A stretch of 64,000 nucleotides of DNA. Origin: Flammula alnicola (lineage: Eukaryota > Basidiomycota > Agaricomycetes > Agaricales > Strophariaceae). The position numbers were made by a program, and so were the translations under genes. The notes below the pieces were generated by a model. It was not told where the DNA came from, ran no database searches, and worked only from the letters and a program-made list of their open reading frames with translations. This document shows positions 11,437-23,326 of the stretch, in pieces; positions within the stretch are counted from its first letter, which is position 1, and each line of letters starts with the position of its first letter. The stretch spans positions 95,317 through 159,316 of the forward strand of contig JADNRV010000124.1 of the NCBI GenBank assembly GCA_015499995.1, given 5' to 3'.

Positions 11437-13512
11437 AAGCGCCTAGCGGGCCGCTCACCGAGGATTCGTGGGATTTTGATGTATAAATCACGTGGATTTG
11501 GAAGTGAACGACCATGGCAACGACGACGTCGACAGGGAGAGGCGGCTATAGCTAGCCATGAGCGCCGCGCGATCTCAGCAACATATGTTTCCGCCTACCG
11601 AGTTGGGGTCATTTATGGCCAGCCTGCATCGTACCTGTTTCATCTGGGCTTTACGGCGGGTTCTACTAGGGGGACTGAGAGTGATCCAGGTGAGGAAATT
11701 TTGGTCGAGGTTGACGCGTACAAACTTCTAACACCGTCTGCGGTTGTAGGTGTTCCCAACGTGAATGGTTCGCACCGTCACGGCCACTCAGAATCGCGAT
11801 GCACGCGGGCTCACACTCCGTCTGTCTATTCACAGATCTAATAATGTCATCTCCAGGCTCCGAGTCGGAGAGTCCTAGGTCTCCCACTGCGTCATTCCAG
11901 ACATCTTCATCTTTAAACCTAAACACGATTTGTGCACGCCAGAGGCCCTTGATGCCTCAGACGGGGTGCGGTCAGTCGCCAACGGTTGAACCAGGATGAC
12001 GTCCGTGGGCGTGTGCTGGAGGGCTGGTGGGGAAGGAGGAGAGTAGGATTCAAAGTATGTTATCTCTCTATTTTTTTTCTTGATTTCGCACCCTTTCTCG
12101 GTCTTCCTTCCTCTTTGTCACGTTCATTTTCTCTTCCGCTTGGGTTGATGTTGTGTTTTTCCGTGGATTTTCCCCATTCTATGTCTCTCATACTGCTCCT
12201 TTTCTCGTTTCGAGCGTATTTTCGCTACCATGCACTTTTTTTCTTTCTATTTTCAACTTTATGTCATATCCATGTTTATTTCGTTTTCTCTATTTCCCTC
12301 CTATATTCCCGACGGCAAGAGAACTGACATCTCGTTTACAGTTTTTTTTTCGGCTCGACGCGCATACTACCTATCTTCCCATTCCTGCGCGACTCGCCTG
12401 TCGTGCCCGGAATTGCATGGCCTTTAGTCGTCCAAGGCCCGATGCAGAGGAGTGTAAAGGGGCTCTTTGGAGCCTTGTCCTCTACCGCTGCCTCCTGCTC
12501 AAACCACATCTATATCTTCCGCATCGCCCACAGTGGAGACCTTTGTGTTACCCCTAGACATCCCAGGACTTTGGCTGGCCACCTCCGCAGAGGCGACTGC
12601 AAACGACATTGTGTGCGTCTATCGCATTCGGGTGGGAGCTTAATCGCTTTGAGTGCTTGGAAGTTCAGACCTTCTTGCATGATAGTGCTCGTGATGCTCG
12701 TAGTCTGATCACGCCAAATTGCATGATCAGGCATGATAGACCGGGCGCAGGATGACTAGATGACGTGGCAGATGTCTTTGGCAGGTCTGGATGTTGGTGT
12801 TGTCGTGGATAGCACGGAAGAGGCTGAGGATGCTCGAACGAAGGACTGCCAGGACCTGCAAGTGCGGAAGGGGTGTATTACCTTGAATGTTGTCTCTCTT
12901 CCCTCGCTCAAATTGTGAAGAGGCTACGCGTGATTCGGGACGACTATCACGTTGCTCTGTCCCGCTCATCCTTGTCCTCGTTGACCTCGCTACGAAATAT
13001 ACTTCAAATCCAGGCCCGCTCTCAGGAACGCCTACATCCTGACACATGGCTGGCCGTCTTTCGTCGCCAAGCTGCGTATGGCAAAACGGGTAGAAGAATG
13101 TGGTGGGCACACCAGATGTAGAGGATGACTCATCGGACGTCCTAGATAGGGTTGAGGTTGAACCCTGGGGTGGGTTCGAAGAGCGATGTAGACGAGGAAC
13201 AGGAAGATGCCTATTTCAATAGGAGTGCGCGTTTGCCATTTGATGCGGAGAGCCAGAATATGAGGAGGAGGAAGGGTGGACGGCTGGCGGAGAGCGTGCT
13301 GCGGAAGACGACGATGCCAGCTGGAGAACTGACCAGACAAGAGAGGCGTTAGTGACGCTGTGGATATTGGTTTGGCGGGGAGGCTGGAGGTGTTCGTTGC
13401 GAATGGGGTGCGTGTAATACATCTTTTGTAGTCGAGTATTCAATATCAATATTCAGGAGCTGACGCGTGACGGCTTTCTTCAGTTGTCGGCGAACATCGT
13501 CTCGTCATAGAT
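11437..13512 (+). pseudogene. 5'-truncated, decayed paralog of the fucosyltransferase-like gene
   Basis: Collinear homology to the intact gene from about 5650 onward. WDFD near 11470 is followed at once by a stop. Then come the DDRG-type segment (11990-12050), an intron with the same T-rich character (about 12056-12340), the FFGSTR-like exon, HLRRGDCKRHCVRL (Tyr of HLRRGDY replaced by Cys), an acidic segment, and the last exon trace tgtcggcgaacatcgt (about 13495-13510). Stops and frameshifts break every exon, and the entire N-terminal/transmembrane exon is missing. It reads as a tandem duplication that lost its 5' end and has been decaying for a long time; splice-site positions are still recognisable. 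Confidence 0.8.
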
Positions 13513-13744
13513 GAATTGAAAGATATGTGCAAGCAGTTCGAATGGAAGATCGGTCAACAGCACCATTGCCTTGGAGAAGCCCGCGGCCCGCCCAGTACCG
13601 CAACGTGTATTTTTGTCCAGCACGGTCATTTACATATGGATCCTATTCTACATAAGAATTCTCACCCTCTGCCTTCTTTTCTCCGACCATCTTCATTGCG
13701 TCCATAGCTCATCTGTGCACCTGCAGGTCGCGCCAAGGCCCAAG

Positions 13745-15549
13745 ATGAATCAAGCCATGTTAGAAAAGGTGACATACGTCCCAAGGTCCTCCACATTCAT
13801 CTCTTTTCTGCTTATTACTTGTTCCTGCATTACATCTACGGTACGTATACTCCTTATCTACCTGAGTACGTGTCAGCCGTAACCTTTATCCAGACCTTTG
13901 GATACGACGCCTCTATGATAAATGGCCTGAATATATTGCCCTCCTACACCAATTACTTCCACCTTAACACGGCTACGCTTGCCTTGAACACAGCGTCCAT
14001 TTGGATAGGCGGATGTCTGGCTGGGTTCTGCTATGGTCAATTTACTGATTGGATCGGCCGTCGACCTGCTCTGCTCTGGGCGGCTCTTCTCACCGTCTTT
14101 GCCGTTGTTCTTCAAACTGCCGCTCAAAATGTCGCAATGTTCGTTATCGCGCGGATACTCATAGGATTCGGCACCTCTGCTTCTGGCCTCTGCGGACCCG
14201 TTTATCTTGCGGAGACCTTACCTTTCCAAAGACGTGCTTGGGGATTAGGGATCTTCAATGACTTTTACTATGTTGGTGAGTAAGATCTCAACCGTTATCT
14301 CTATGTGCTTTACTTCCGCTGACAAAGAAATTAAACAGGAGGGCTGATTGCCGCCGGTATCACTTTCGGGACTTCGAGTATGGAGTCTACTTGGGCTTGG
14401 AGAATACCGTCCGCCATCCAAGGCGTCTTTTCGATTCTGTGCATTATTATCATCCCCTTTATTCCCGAATCGCCTAGATGGCTCGTTTATCAGAATCAGC
14501 TCGAGGAAGCGTTGGATGTCGTGGCTTACATGTATGCTGATGGAAATCGCGACGATCCCTTGGTTGCCGCACAGTTCAAAGAAATCATGGACACGATTGA
14601 CTACGAGAAGAATTCCGGGGAGACGCTGTCCATGATGCAATTGATCAAGACCCCGTCAGCCAGAAAGAGGGTTACTCTTGCGGTTTCGGCTGCCGTCTTC
14701 AGTACTATCGCTGGTAAGGTTTCCTTTCTTGCAAAGCGAAATTATTTCTCACGAATATACAGGAAATGTCATTGCGTCATACTATCTAGGAACGATGCTG
14801 GACAACGCCGGAATCACAGATTCGACTATTCAGCTTGAGATTGTAAGAACCCCGACGATGCATCTTGATTACTACAGCCCGCTAATTTTGAACTAGAACA
14901 TTATTCTAAACGCATGGTGTCTGGTCTGTTCCCTCATCGGGACCGTCCTGGCGGATCGCATGGGCCGTAAATCGCTAGGAATACTCAGCCAAAGCCTCCT
15001 CACCGTATTCCTCTTTCTCGTCGGCGCTCTCACTAAAAGTAAGTAGGTTTAAATTGAAGGGAAACAACCTAATTCCTTGTCATAGTCTACGGCACATCAA
15101 CTTTCAACCCTGGAATATACGCGACCGTCGCCATGCTTTTCCTCTTCCAGGGATCGTATAGTATCGGATGGACCCCGCTTTTGTATCTCTACCCCCCAGA
15201 GGTCATGAACTACAGCATCCGCGCGAATGGAATGGGTGTCTTCCAATTCGCCCTCAATGCTACTGCGTAAGTTGCCTTCCTTTCTTCTAATACGCTCGTG
15301 TCACATTTCTGACACCCTTCTAGTCTCTGGGCCGTCTTCGCATTCCCCTTCGCTCTCGTAGCAATCGGCTGGAAGACCTACATGATAAATGGCGCATGGG
15401 ACCTTGTCATTATAGGCCTCATGGCTTGGTATTGGGTCGAGACTAAGGGAACGTCGTTGGAGGAAGTCGATAGAGTCATTGACGGAGAAAAGCATAGCGA
15501 TGTACCCGATTTGAAGATGATTGCTAAGGGCAAGATCATAATGGAGTAA
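13745..15549 (+). CDS. MFS sugar transporter (hexose/lactose-permease type)
   Basis: Seven exons: 13745-13840, 13894-14275, 14339-14713, 14763-14842, 14897-15038, 15086-15266, 15324-15549. They sum to 1,482 nt and encode 493 residues with every junction in frame. Signature motifs of the sugar-porter family (PF00083): GYDASMINGLN after TM1, DWIGRRPAL between TM2 and TM3, PESPRWLV after TM6, DRMGRKS between TM8 and TM9, and WVETKGTSLEEVDRVID after TM12. The protein should sit in the plasma membrane and import a mono- or disaccharide by proton symport; the substrate cannot be told. The N-terminal tail is short (about 20 residues before TM1), so the start could lie further upstream in the same frame. 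Confidence 0.9.
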
Positions 15550-15735
15550 TTCGCGGTTCGACAATTTCAGCGGAGGGAATATAATTAGGAATAGTCGGGA
15601 AGGATATTAGGACCATTTTTTTCACATTTGTACATTATTGCAAATTGTTAGGGCGCTTTGAATGACCAATTTCTCAGCCAACCTCTGCGGGTCATCTCTG
15701 GACTGTATATTCACCGCCGGAAGTGCCCTCGGTCT

Positions 15736-16516
15736 TTACTTTGCCCTCAACTCTTTGAAGCTTCGAATCCTGTCAATTTCGCTCTGACTGTGGCTAGAAT
15801 ACCGAATTACGCAATCCATCCACTCTTTCCTTGAATTTTCTGCCGTTCTGCGATGGCGGCATCTATGAGATAAATTGTTAGCCAATAGAGATAAGACGAA
15901 AGAGGTAAACGCACGTCCGAACATGAATGCGATATTCATCTGCGTGCATTGCCTCAATACCTTGTCGGCCTTGTCTAGGGTGTACAGGACGAAGCATGAA
16001 CATCTCTTGGCAACAAATATTCGAACGCGGAAAAAAATACACAAAGAAAGAAGAGAAGAGAAGAGAAGGAGTGACAAGGGATAAGAATACACACCTGCGA
16101 GGGCCGCCCCATTCACATTCGCCGAATCAACCAACACTATCTCACGGGAGTTTCCTGCGAAGAGATAAGCTTATCAGCACCAAGCAAAAACGGGTGACCA
16201 ACGTGTGTAGTAAGAGCGAATGGCGAAAGAACATAAAGTGAGATAGAGGAAAGAGGGAAAAAGCTGAACGCGTCACGGCGAACTCAAGGAGCATGTGGCG
16301 GGCGTGAGATTTGGAGATGAACCCCATGGCGCGCTTTCTATGTTAATAATACAACACAAGTTATCAAGGGCCCGTCGAGCACGCGACCACCCAGCAATGG
16401 CGTGAAGGGAAAGGTTGAACGACTTTAATGGGAAAGGATGGAAGGAGAGAAAAATGGGAAAAGTGTAACAGAAACAGGGCTCACCTTTGTCCTGCGTCGC
16501 CGCCACCGCCGACCAT
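15736..16516 (-). CDS. Small five-exon gene, unknown function
   Basis: Exons on the minus strand: 16516-16485, 16337-16270, 16154-16095, 15960-15915, 15862-15736. They sum to 333 nt (110 residues), with phases matching at all four GT-AG junctions. This is my own reconstruction. The joined product starts MVGGGGDAGQRKRAMGF and contains MLLEFAVTRNSREIVLVD, then SANVNGAALAGIEAMHADEY, and ends in a basic helix. It looks like a conserved short soluble or organelle-associated protein but I do not recognise the family. The first three introns are longer (115-147 bp) and T-rich. An alternative last exon frame is possible. Confidence 0.45.
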
Positions 16517-16780
16517 GCAGTTATCTCCCCTGAAGACGGTATATAATCAAGATCCGAAAAGGTGGGTAAACTTCAGGAAAGGAGAACGGCGGGTTGAGGG
16601 AGAAAGCCGTGGTAGAATGCATGATGAATGGCAGCGCGAAAGCCGAGCCTGTCTCCTTCGTTCTTCGTATCGTATACCTAGAACGCTCCCCAACGGAGGT
16701 TTTATGCATCCGAGAGGTGGAATGCTTAAGGTGAACTGACTCGAGGATGGATTGAGGGTAACCGTGTATGCCCAAGCTGC

Positions 16781-16809
16781 GGACTCAGTACTCAGTACTC
16801 AGTACTCAT
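16781..16809. repeat. Short tandem repeat, unit ACTCAGT
   Basis: Three to four head-to-tail copies of a 7-bp unit (actcagt) followed by actcatg. Confidence 0.8.
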
Positions 16810-16905
16810 GGGTGGCGTAGTTTGAGTTGCAGATGGGGTCGGGGGTATATACAGAAGCTTTGAAGGTGGACGGAGTGAGCAAGACGCGTGTGAAAGTCAA
16901 GTGGC

Positions 16906-16933
16906 GGGCCGCCCACCGAGGATTCGTGGGATT
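16906..16933 (+). pseudogene. Tiny third fragment of the fucosyltransferase-like gene
   Basis: About 28 bases match the start of the pseudogene homology (near 11449-11477) with one mismatch (gcgggccgc then caccgaggattcgtggg). It resembles the pseudogene copy more than the intact gene. It probably marks a rearrangement breakpoint rather than a gene. Confidence 0.5.
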
Positions 16934-17520
16934 ACCGGGACCCCCGCACCGACCTCCGTATAATTATGGATCCTTCGTCTCGGCGGGGAAATAGATGTCG
17001 AAGAAAGGCTTCTGAAGTAGATCCTCGAATGTCCGTGAGGAAATTGAGGAAAGTTTCAGAAGGTCCCTTTTGTAGAATCCAAGCCTTCAAGTTCTCGATT
17101 GAGGTGGAGAAATGTGGATGCAGAGGTCCTTTGAGGTCGGTAGGAGATTCCAAGCGACTCCAGAAGTCCTAGATCAGTCAAGGAAAGCCTCCTCAAATTT
17201 TTGGGTAAGTCTGAGACATTTCCAGAGTTCAATGTGGGGTTAGAGACATGTCAGAATAGATGGGAGAGCTTTTACATGCTATTCCTTCATCGGTTGCGTC
17301 TTCCGTACGAGCAAGATAAAAAGCAAGAGAACGCAAGTCGCAAGCAAGTCGCAAATTGCCTTTGGAAGTCCGCCACTACATAGCATAAATTCCATTCTCC
17401 GCTTTCGGAAATAAGTTCCATACTTGGTCCGGTACTTACGCTTTCCATTCGGACACGAATTCTAAAATGGCTGTAGAACCCACTAAGAGACATCTTATTG
17501 AGAAAATCTATAATACGTAG
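16934..17520. other. No gene recognised
   Basis: Non-coding sequence between the gene fragment and the haloperoxidase relic. A minus-strand open frame extends the relic downstream to 17287 but loses family resemblance after FPYGD. Confidence 0.4.
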
Positions 17521-17922
17521 ATCACCATAGGGAAAGACTTGGGTGCAGCCAGAGCCGTTTATGCCCTCGAAAAATAATTTTAAATTAATGTTCAGGGCCT
17601 CGCGCAACACTCCAGTCGGGTTAGGGTACAGTCCCCTAATAGTCTGATTGACCAAGTTCGTGTACAACACACACTGGTTAGAAATCAGCCGAGGTGGGGT
17701 CCAAGACATAGTTATTAACGTCGCCGACATTTCGACTAGGTTGAATGGGATGCGCAGCAGCCATGACTTGAGTACCATCGCCGCTCATGGATTGGTTGGC
17801 GCGGTTGAAGTCGGGCAGCATGCTCCTGTTCTGCAAGTAACCGCGTGCGACGGTGAGATCGAGCTGGCCATCTGCCTGACGGCCGTCGACGAAAAAGCCG
17901 ATGGGGTGGTGTTGCCAACTTA
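17521..17922 (-). pseudogene. Relic of a heme haloperoxidase (Peroxidase_2-type) gene, C-terminal part
   Basis: On the minus strand one frame reads PIGFFVDGRQADGQLDL, VARGYLQN and NVGDVNNYVLDPTSADF and then hits a stop. A second frame carries on with SNQCVLYTNLVNQTIRGLYP, then NPTGVLREALN and CTQVFPYG. Together these match the C-terminal third of the mushroom heme-thiolate haloperoxidase subfamily as I recall it. The two frames are offset, consistent with a 2-base loss around 17680, and no upstream heme-binding part (PCP motif) is present. It is therefore a truncated, frameshifted relic. Active relatives are secreted heme-thiolate enzymes. Confidence 0.65.
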
Positions 17923-19061
17923 GTTCAGTTCTGAGGCTGCGTGAATTTTAAAGTTAAATGCTGAAGTCGTCTGGGCAAAATTTATTATCCTACTTGATGG
18001 CCGTTCTCGATGTCGACATATAACAGCATGGATCGGTGGCATAATTCCATGAAAACCCCTTTATAGTTGCCGTTATAAGTTAAATTCCAACTGGGAGGCC
18101 ATCTTCTCAGGCTCACGACTGTTTCCGTTTCTATATCTCTATATCTGAGACGCAGCCATGCATAGGCCGGCTTTTCGAGTATACGATAGTATTCGATCCC
18201 GATACCTTATACCTTAAGCATTTTGCCGCAGTATTCGAATCCCGTTGTCGTCCCGTTGGCCTGTTCGGCTTCCTACCATATGCGTCAGTGAAGTTCGGCG
18301 ACCTTACAAAGTACGGTGTCGCAAGTAATGAGCTCTCTTGGCCACGGAGGGATCAAAAAATGTTGCATGCTTCATTCCTTTATCTCAATGCGTACGCTGC
18401 CCAACCCTCATGTCCGGAGACTTTGTTTTAAACCGGGCGTACGGTACCAAGTAATCAGGGAATTTTTCGTTACGCCGAACCCCCCAAAACCTCTATTTAA
18501 TGACGCATACGTTATACTTCTGATGCTCAACATCGCCAATGGATCCATCGTGTATATTACCTCAAACTCTCAAGCAGAATCCCTTTTCTCAGTGGCGGAA
18601 CGGAGGTACCCTTGGCTTATTGCATGCCACGGCCACCTTTATGTAAATAAAAAGCCATGAAACACTTCAATACATCGGGAAGGAATACTATTGGCTCGCC
18701 TTGGGGCATTGTGTGCGAGAAAACTGGTATTCGGGGCAGCTTTTCACCATTTTGAAGAGTGGCAGGGTGGATGCAACCATTTGGGGGTTTTTTCAATTTG
18801 ACCTTCCTCAAAATAAGGTTTCTGAAACAAACAGCCACAGCCCTCATGGCGCAGTTTTTTTTTCTCGTTTCTTTATCACCCTGAAAACCCCTTTCCTCTC
18901 TCCGTTCGAAGGAAAATTTTCCTTCTCGTTCGCTCTCAGGTGGTAAGTTCACATTTTCCCTGTACTTTTCTTCGTCTGATTCTCAAAGAACAACGTCAAC
19001 GTCAACACCCAGCAGTCTGATACGTCACTCGTTCCAAATTCACCCAAACCTGCCATACACG
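17923..19061. other. Intergenic, no gene recognised
   Basis: Contains the 5' breakpoint of the haloperoxidase relic and the upstream region of the F-box gene. Open frames at 18316-18660 (plus) and 18617-18952 (minus) have no recognisable features. Confidence 0.5.
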
Positions 19062-20557
19062 ATGAGCGCTTCCATCCAGAGTTTCCCAGATGCTGTTGTA
19101 CGCCACATCCTCGAATTTTCTGTGTCAGAGCCGGTGATACTACCCCCGCCACCCACCGAACCGAGACGTGTCCTTGGTCGCACATGCGCGAAGTGGCGAA
19201 ATATCCTCATGTCCACACCATCCTTCTGGGATCACATCGCTTTTTTGTACGGTCCCTTCAGCAACACTTCACAACTCCTCCAGATGTCGGAGGCATGCCT
19301 GCGACAAGTGGAAATAATCCGCTGTATCTCGATTTTGTACGCAATCCAATCGCTCTGTTTGGAGTCGACACAAGGCCGACCCGACAGGAGGACATGGTGT
19401 ATGGGCGCGGCAGAATCAGCATTATGAAGTCCATCATCCTTCCGAACATCACCCGTATTAGAGCTCTCAGGTGCCTTATTTGCACTGAAGAAGATATGGA
19501 CGCGTTTCTGAACCTTGCAGGAAGGACTTTCGATACACTCGAATTTTTGGACGTCGCGTTTATCGCCAAATTCTCAACTCGCCTTTCTTCGTTCCTCCCG
19601 AATCAGACACCGATTCAGTCGTCGCCCCGAATTCGCCAATTCCATCTACGCTTTCTTGACAATATTCGCATCCACTGGCACCCCATCGACTGCAGCCTGC
19701 CATGGAATCAGTTGTTGACCCTCAATCTAGGCGGGATCATCATACCGCCAAACGTTTTCACATGGATAATGCGTCGTACAGCCCACTCCCTCATTGAAGG
19801 GGTTTTCCACATAATATTCGAACGCAAGCCTCATGCTCTCCTCTTACCCAGGCTGGGCGGTACAGTTTATATGCCATGTCTTCAAGCTCTCCAACTCAAC
19901 CTTCATGATGCGAGCCTCGACCAACGGCTGTTCAGCCTTCTTCGCTTCCCAGTTCTTCGCCATTTGGTCATCAACTTCAGTGACGAATACCGAGAACATT
20001 TCGACATTATGGATGTGTGTCTGAACATACTGGTTTATTCCACACAAACATTGCAGACGTTGAAAATCGCTGAACTTGGTCCACCCTTTCCTTCGCCATT
20101 CCCGCCTTTCAAGCTAAAGTATGACGTCCGGCGGAAGCGCGCCAGGTCATGTCATCCTTTAGAAACATACTTCCTGGCTCTTAGAAACCTACGCATTTTG
20201 CACTTGCCGTGCGGGATGTACCTCCACGCAACGACCATCGAAAAGATAGCGACGGGCGAGATCCTTCCTCACTTACAGGAGCTCAAGTTGGGCTCTGTCG
20301 ACAGAAAAGACACACTCTCCATGATTCGACAACGAAACGACATGGCACGTTATCACTTGCTTGTACCCGGAACCTCGTCCAGGAAACCTGGACTCGTAGG
20401 CCCTTGTGCCTTCCTCCGTTATGCTTGCATTGGCTTGCCAGTGGGTGACGCAGTTGAGGAACAGAACTGCGTCAAGGAAGTGAATTCGGTTATTCTGCCA
20501 GGTATTTGTAGGATTGATATTTACCGTTTGGAGTCTTCCAAGTTTTACTTCGCCTGA
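19062..20557 (+). CDS. F-box/LRR-like protein, intronless, one-base frameshift
   Basis: The first frame (from 19062) encodes an F-box: SFPDAVVRHILEFS, then CAKWRNILMSTPSFWDHIAF. It ends in EACLRQ. From about 19304-19310 the sense continues in another frame with SGNNPLYLDFV, the usual continuation in basidiomycete F-box proteins, and runs to 20557. One base is missing near gcgacaagtgg. With it the gene is 1,497 nt (498 residues). The C-terminal part has irregular leucine-rich segments (LRCLICTEEDMDAFL, LRNLRILHLPCGMYLH, LPHLQELKLGS). F-box proteins recruit substrates to SCF ubiquitin ligases; the substrate is unknown. Whether the frameshift is real or an assembly error is undecided. Confidence 0.75.
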
Positions 20558-20781
20558 CAAATGCTGCGCTTCTGACAAGGTCTCTGTGTAAAGTCATGTA
20601 CCGTATTGAATGTGATCACGTCTTGCAGAAAGAAAGAGTAGCAGTCATACGTAGACTAGAATTCTGCAAATATGTCGGCGTTGCAGAGAAGAATGGTCAC
20701 AAGGCTAAGGAGCTAGTAATTTACATTACCTCGAGTATCCGGATGAATTGGTACATACAACTCATACGTGTCAATCGAGAG

Positions 20782-23094
20782 TCATCCAAAATGATGTATA
20801 TCGATTTGTTCAATGTTGCCGGTAGCGTCAGTCTACGAATCAAAGGCAAGAAGTAAGATTTATCATTAACGAATATCACGGTCCAGGACGAGCGAAAACT
20901 CACGCGTATGCCAATAACTCGCTCCTCGTCCAGCAGGACACCATCAAACTCGTACTTTCCCATAGATGCACAAGCCACGTACGGCAATGCGCTCAACACA
21001 GGTACCGCAAACGCTTCTGCGGAACCAACCTGCCCAGGTTCGGTGGCACACCATATTCCTGAGGGTGGTACGTTGTCGAAAGGGTCTTCAGAGGCCGGAG
21101 CCTCCTGCTCGCCTGCGACGGAGGATACTTCAGATTCAGCGTCTACCCATTCGTCAGATTCGTTTTCTGATTCGGCGTCGATGACCTGCGCGGATGAGAG
21201 AGCCGGAGTCGACAAGGAAGATGCGTTGGCGTCGTCAGGTGTGATGAATGCCTCGTCTGCCTGCTCCTCTGTCTCCATATGTTCGTCCACGAAAACATCA
21301 GAAAGCTGCTCGAAATCGCCTATGTCTTCTCGCCCTCCGTTCTCGGCGTCATGGAACATTTCTCTTGCACCATCCTCGGGTACCGCACTAGAAGGCTGAG
21401 TTTTCAACCACTTCGCCATCTTTTTGACGTTTTCTGGGTTGAAATCGAGTATGAAGTAACGGTCGCCATCCTCGCGTGGGTTGTTTGGCATCCGGACGCA
21501 GCGCTGACCTGCAGTGGTGGTAATCCAATGGGTAGCAATGGAGTCAGAATTGAACCAGCGGGTGATGGGAGGGCCCCACTGCGCCCATCGAGCTGCTTGG
21601 ATCAATTCAGGAAAGCCTTCCACGTTTTCGCTTTGAGCCTGACGTGTAGTGGCCGTTGCAGGTCCTTCTGCGCCGATATGAGTTTGACCCATCGCTTCTG
21701 ACGACGACGGACGCAGAGGGCTGTCCAGAGTCTCCGTAGGTGTTCCGTTATCGCAAAAATTGGAAACGACGTCCACTAGTGCCCTCCGATGCACCACGAA
21801 CGTGAACCGATGCCGAAATTGGAAGTTCATATGGAGTCCTCCGCCAGCCAACATGACCAATTGTAAAACGTGAATCCGCAGCTCGAAAAGGCAGATTGCG
21901 TCTTCAGTCTTCATCAGGAACCCTTTTTGTGGAAAGAGATGGTCTGGATTCCCGGCATCAGCTCCTGCATGCTGGCGAGATTTCGCCCGTTGCTTCATCG
22001 CTGGATACGACTCTGGACTGATAGGGTTGGGCTCTGCGCGACAGGATATTCCACCTAAGATGCGCCCATCCGTGAGTGCGGGCAGTTGTAGTAGAAGGAT
22101 CGGTTCAAGAGAGTCGAGAGTGGGTTTTTTGGGGATGCGGAAAATATCGAGAGAGTTTGTGCCCGTATTCGGTAGCAAGATGAGCTCCTCATTGAGGAAT
22201 ATCAGACCTGAGTAGCTTCGATATGGAGCGTGAAAGGTCTACAAGGATTAAAGAGTCAGTAAGTATGGAGCCATTGGCCAATATTAGAAAACTAGGACGC
22301 ACGGTTGTGAGAGTACTCGTCTGCCACTCGTAAATAAAAATGCGATCGTCTGGCCGATTGGCGTTGTTGTAACAAAGGATGAGAACGAGGTGCTTCCCAA
22401 CGATCTCAATTCCAACAGCAGGTTTCTCCCAAGGCGAGTTCATGACATATATTGGGTTCTTTTGCGCCTGCGGATGGGGTTTCTCTGTTGAGAGTTCGAG
22501 AAGGTCAATCTCTATGTCGAACGTCGTCGGGAGGCCTGCATGCCCTTGACGAGCAGTACTAAAATCCTTTAGTATGACTTCGAGAGGGTCACGAGCGATG
22601 AAAACTCACCTCGTGACGACGGCCATTAAGTCGTGTTCGTATACGCAAAGACCGATGTCTACGATCATCTTTCCCGTGTTGACATCCTTCCACCTCGGGT
22701 CTTCCCCTTCCCTGCTTGGCAGCTTCAGGAAACGCAGGCCAGTGCGTTCCATGTCGCTCAGCAAATACACCCCACCCGTCAAGTCATAGACTCCAGACTG
22801 ATTTCGCGTCACCGGCACCGACGTCGTGAAATCCGGTCGCAAGAATGCCCATGCCTCCTCGGTGGAGCGAAGTGACTTGAGCTTTTCTGATGTAGAGAGC
22901 GACGAGCAGGGGTTATCTTCTGCCTTGGCCATGGTTAGAGCGAGATTGTATTGTAAAACCACAGATTCTCGAATGATGGTGCTGAGGTATTTGTTCGTGA
23001 GCTGGCATGCAAGGAGGTCAGATGGAGGAAGTTCGTAGAGGATTTGTACGATGAGCTCTTGCGGTAGGTTGAGCAGCTGCATTTTCATCGTCAT
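20782..23094 (-). CDS. F-box protein with beta-propeller-like C-terminal region
   Basis: Four exons on the minus strand: 23094-22610, 22558-22303, 22238-20904, 20832-20782. They sum to 2,127 nt (708 residues), all phases matching. The N-terminus LLNLPQELIVQILYELPPSD followed by ACQLTNKYLSTIIRES is a canonical F-box. The body contains repeated short beta-like segments (LVLILCYNNANRPDDRIFIY, SGLIFLNEELILLPNTGTN) and a long acidic, Ser-rich insert (about 21160-21420). The C-terminus rebuilt across the last intron reads RVIGIRTDATGNIEQI then HHFG. Probable SCF substrate adaptor; partner unknown. It ends about 225 bp from the F-box gene at 19062-20557, in convergent orientation. Confidence 0.85.
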
Positions 23095-23326
23095 CCAGGT
23101 ATATGTTCGAAGTGTCTTTGTGTTCTGGAGTCACCGGGCTGTGGAAACTCAACTCACCGAACAGTTTCCTAATTTGGCTAATCTTATCTTATCTCACCAT
23201 GACGGCCGTCCAAGGTATCCGTGTCTTTTGTGCTTGACAGTCGCCTTATCTTGAAGCACCGATAAAGCTGAGAGCAGTTGTTTCTATATTACACGATACA
23301 TACAAAACAAAGCTGATATTCGCCGT

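Noticed and set aside
17287..17778. 163-codon minus-strand frame as an intact gene
   Set aside because: Only its middle matches the haloperoxidase family; the upstream family sequence continues in a different frame and the downstream part has no resemblance.
19184..20557. F-box gene starting at 19184
   Set aside because: The first 40 codons of this frame are the out-of-frame shadow of the real F-box segment that begins at 19062; family-like sequence in this frame begins only at about 19306.
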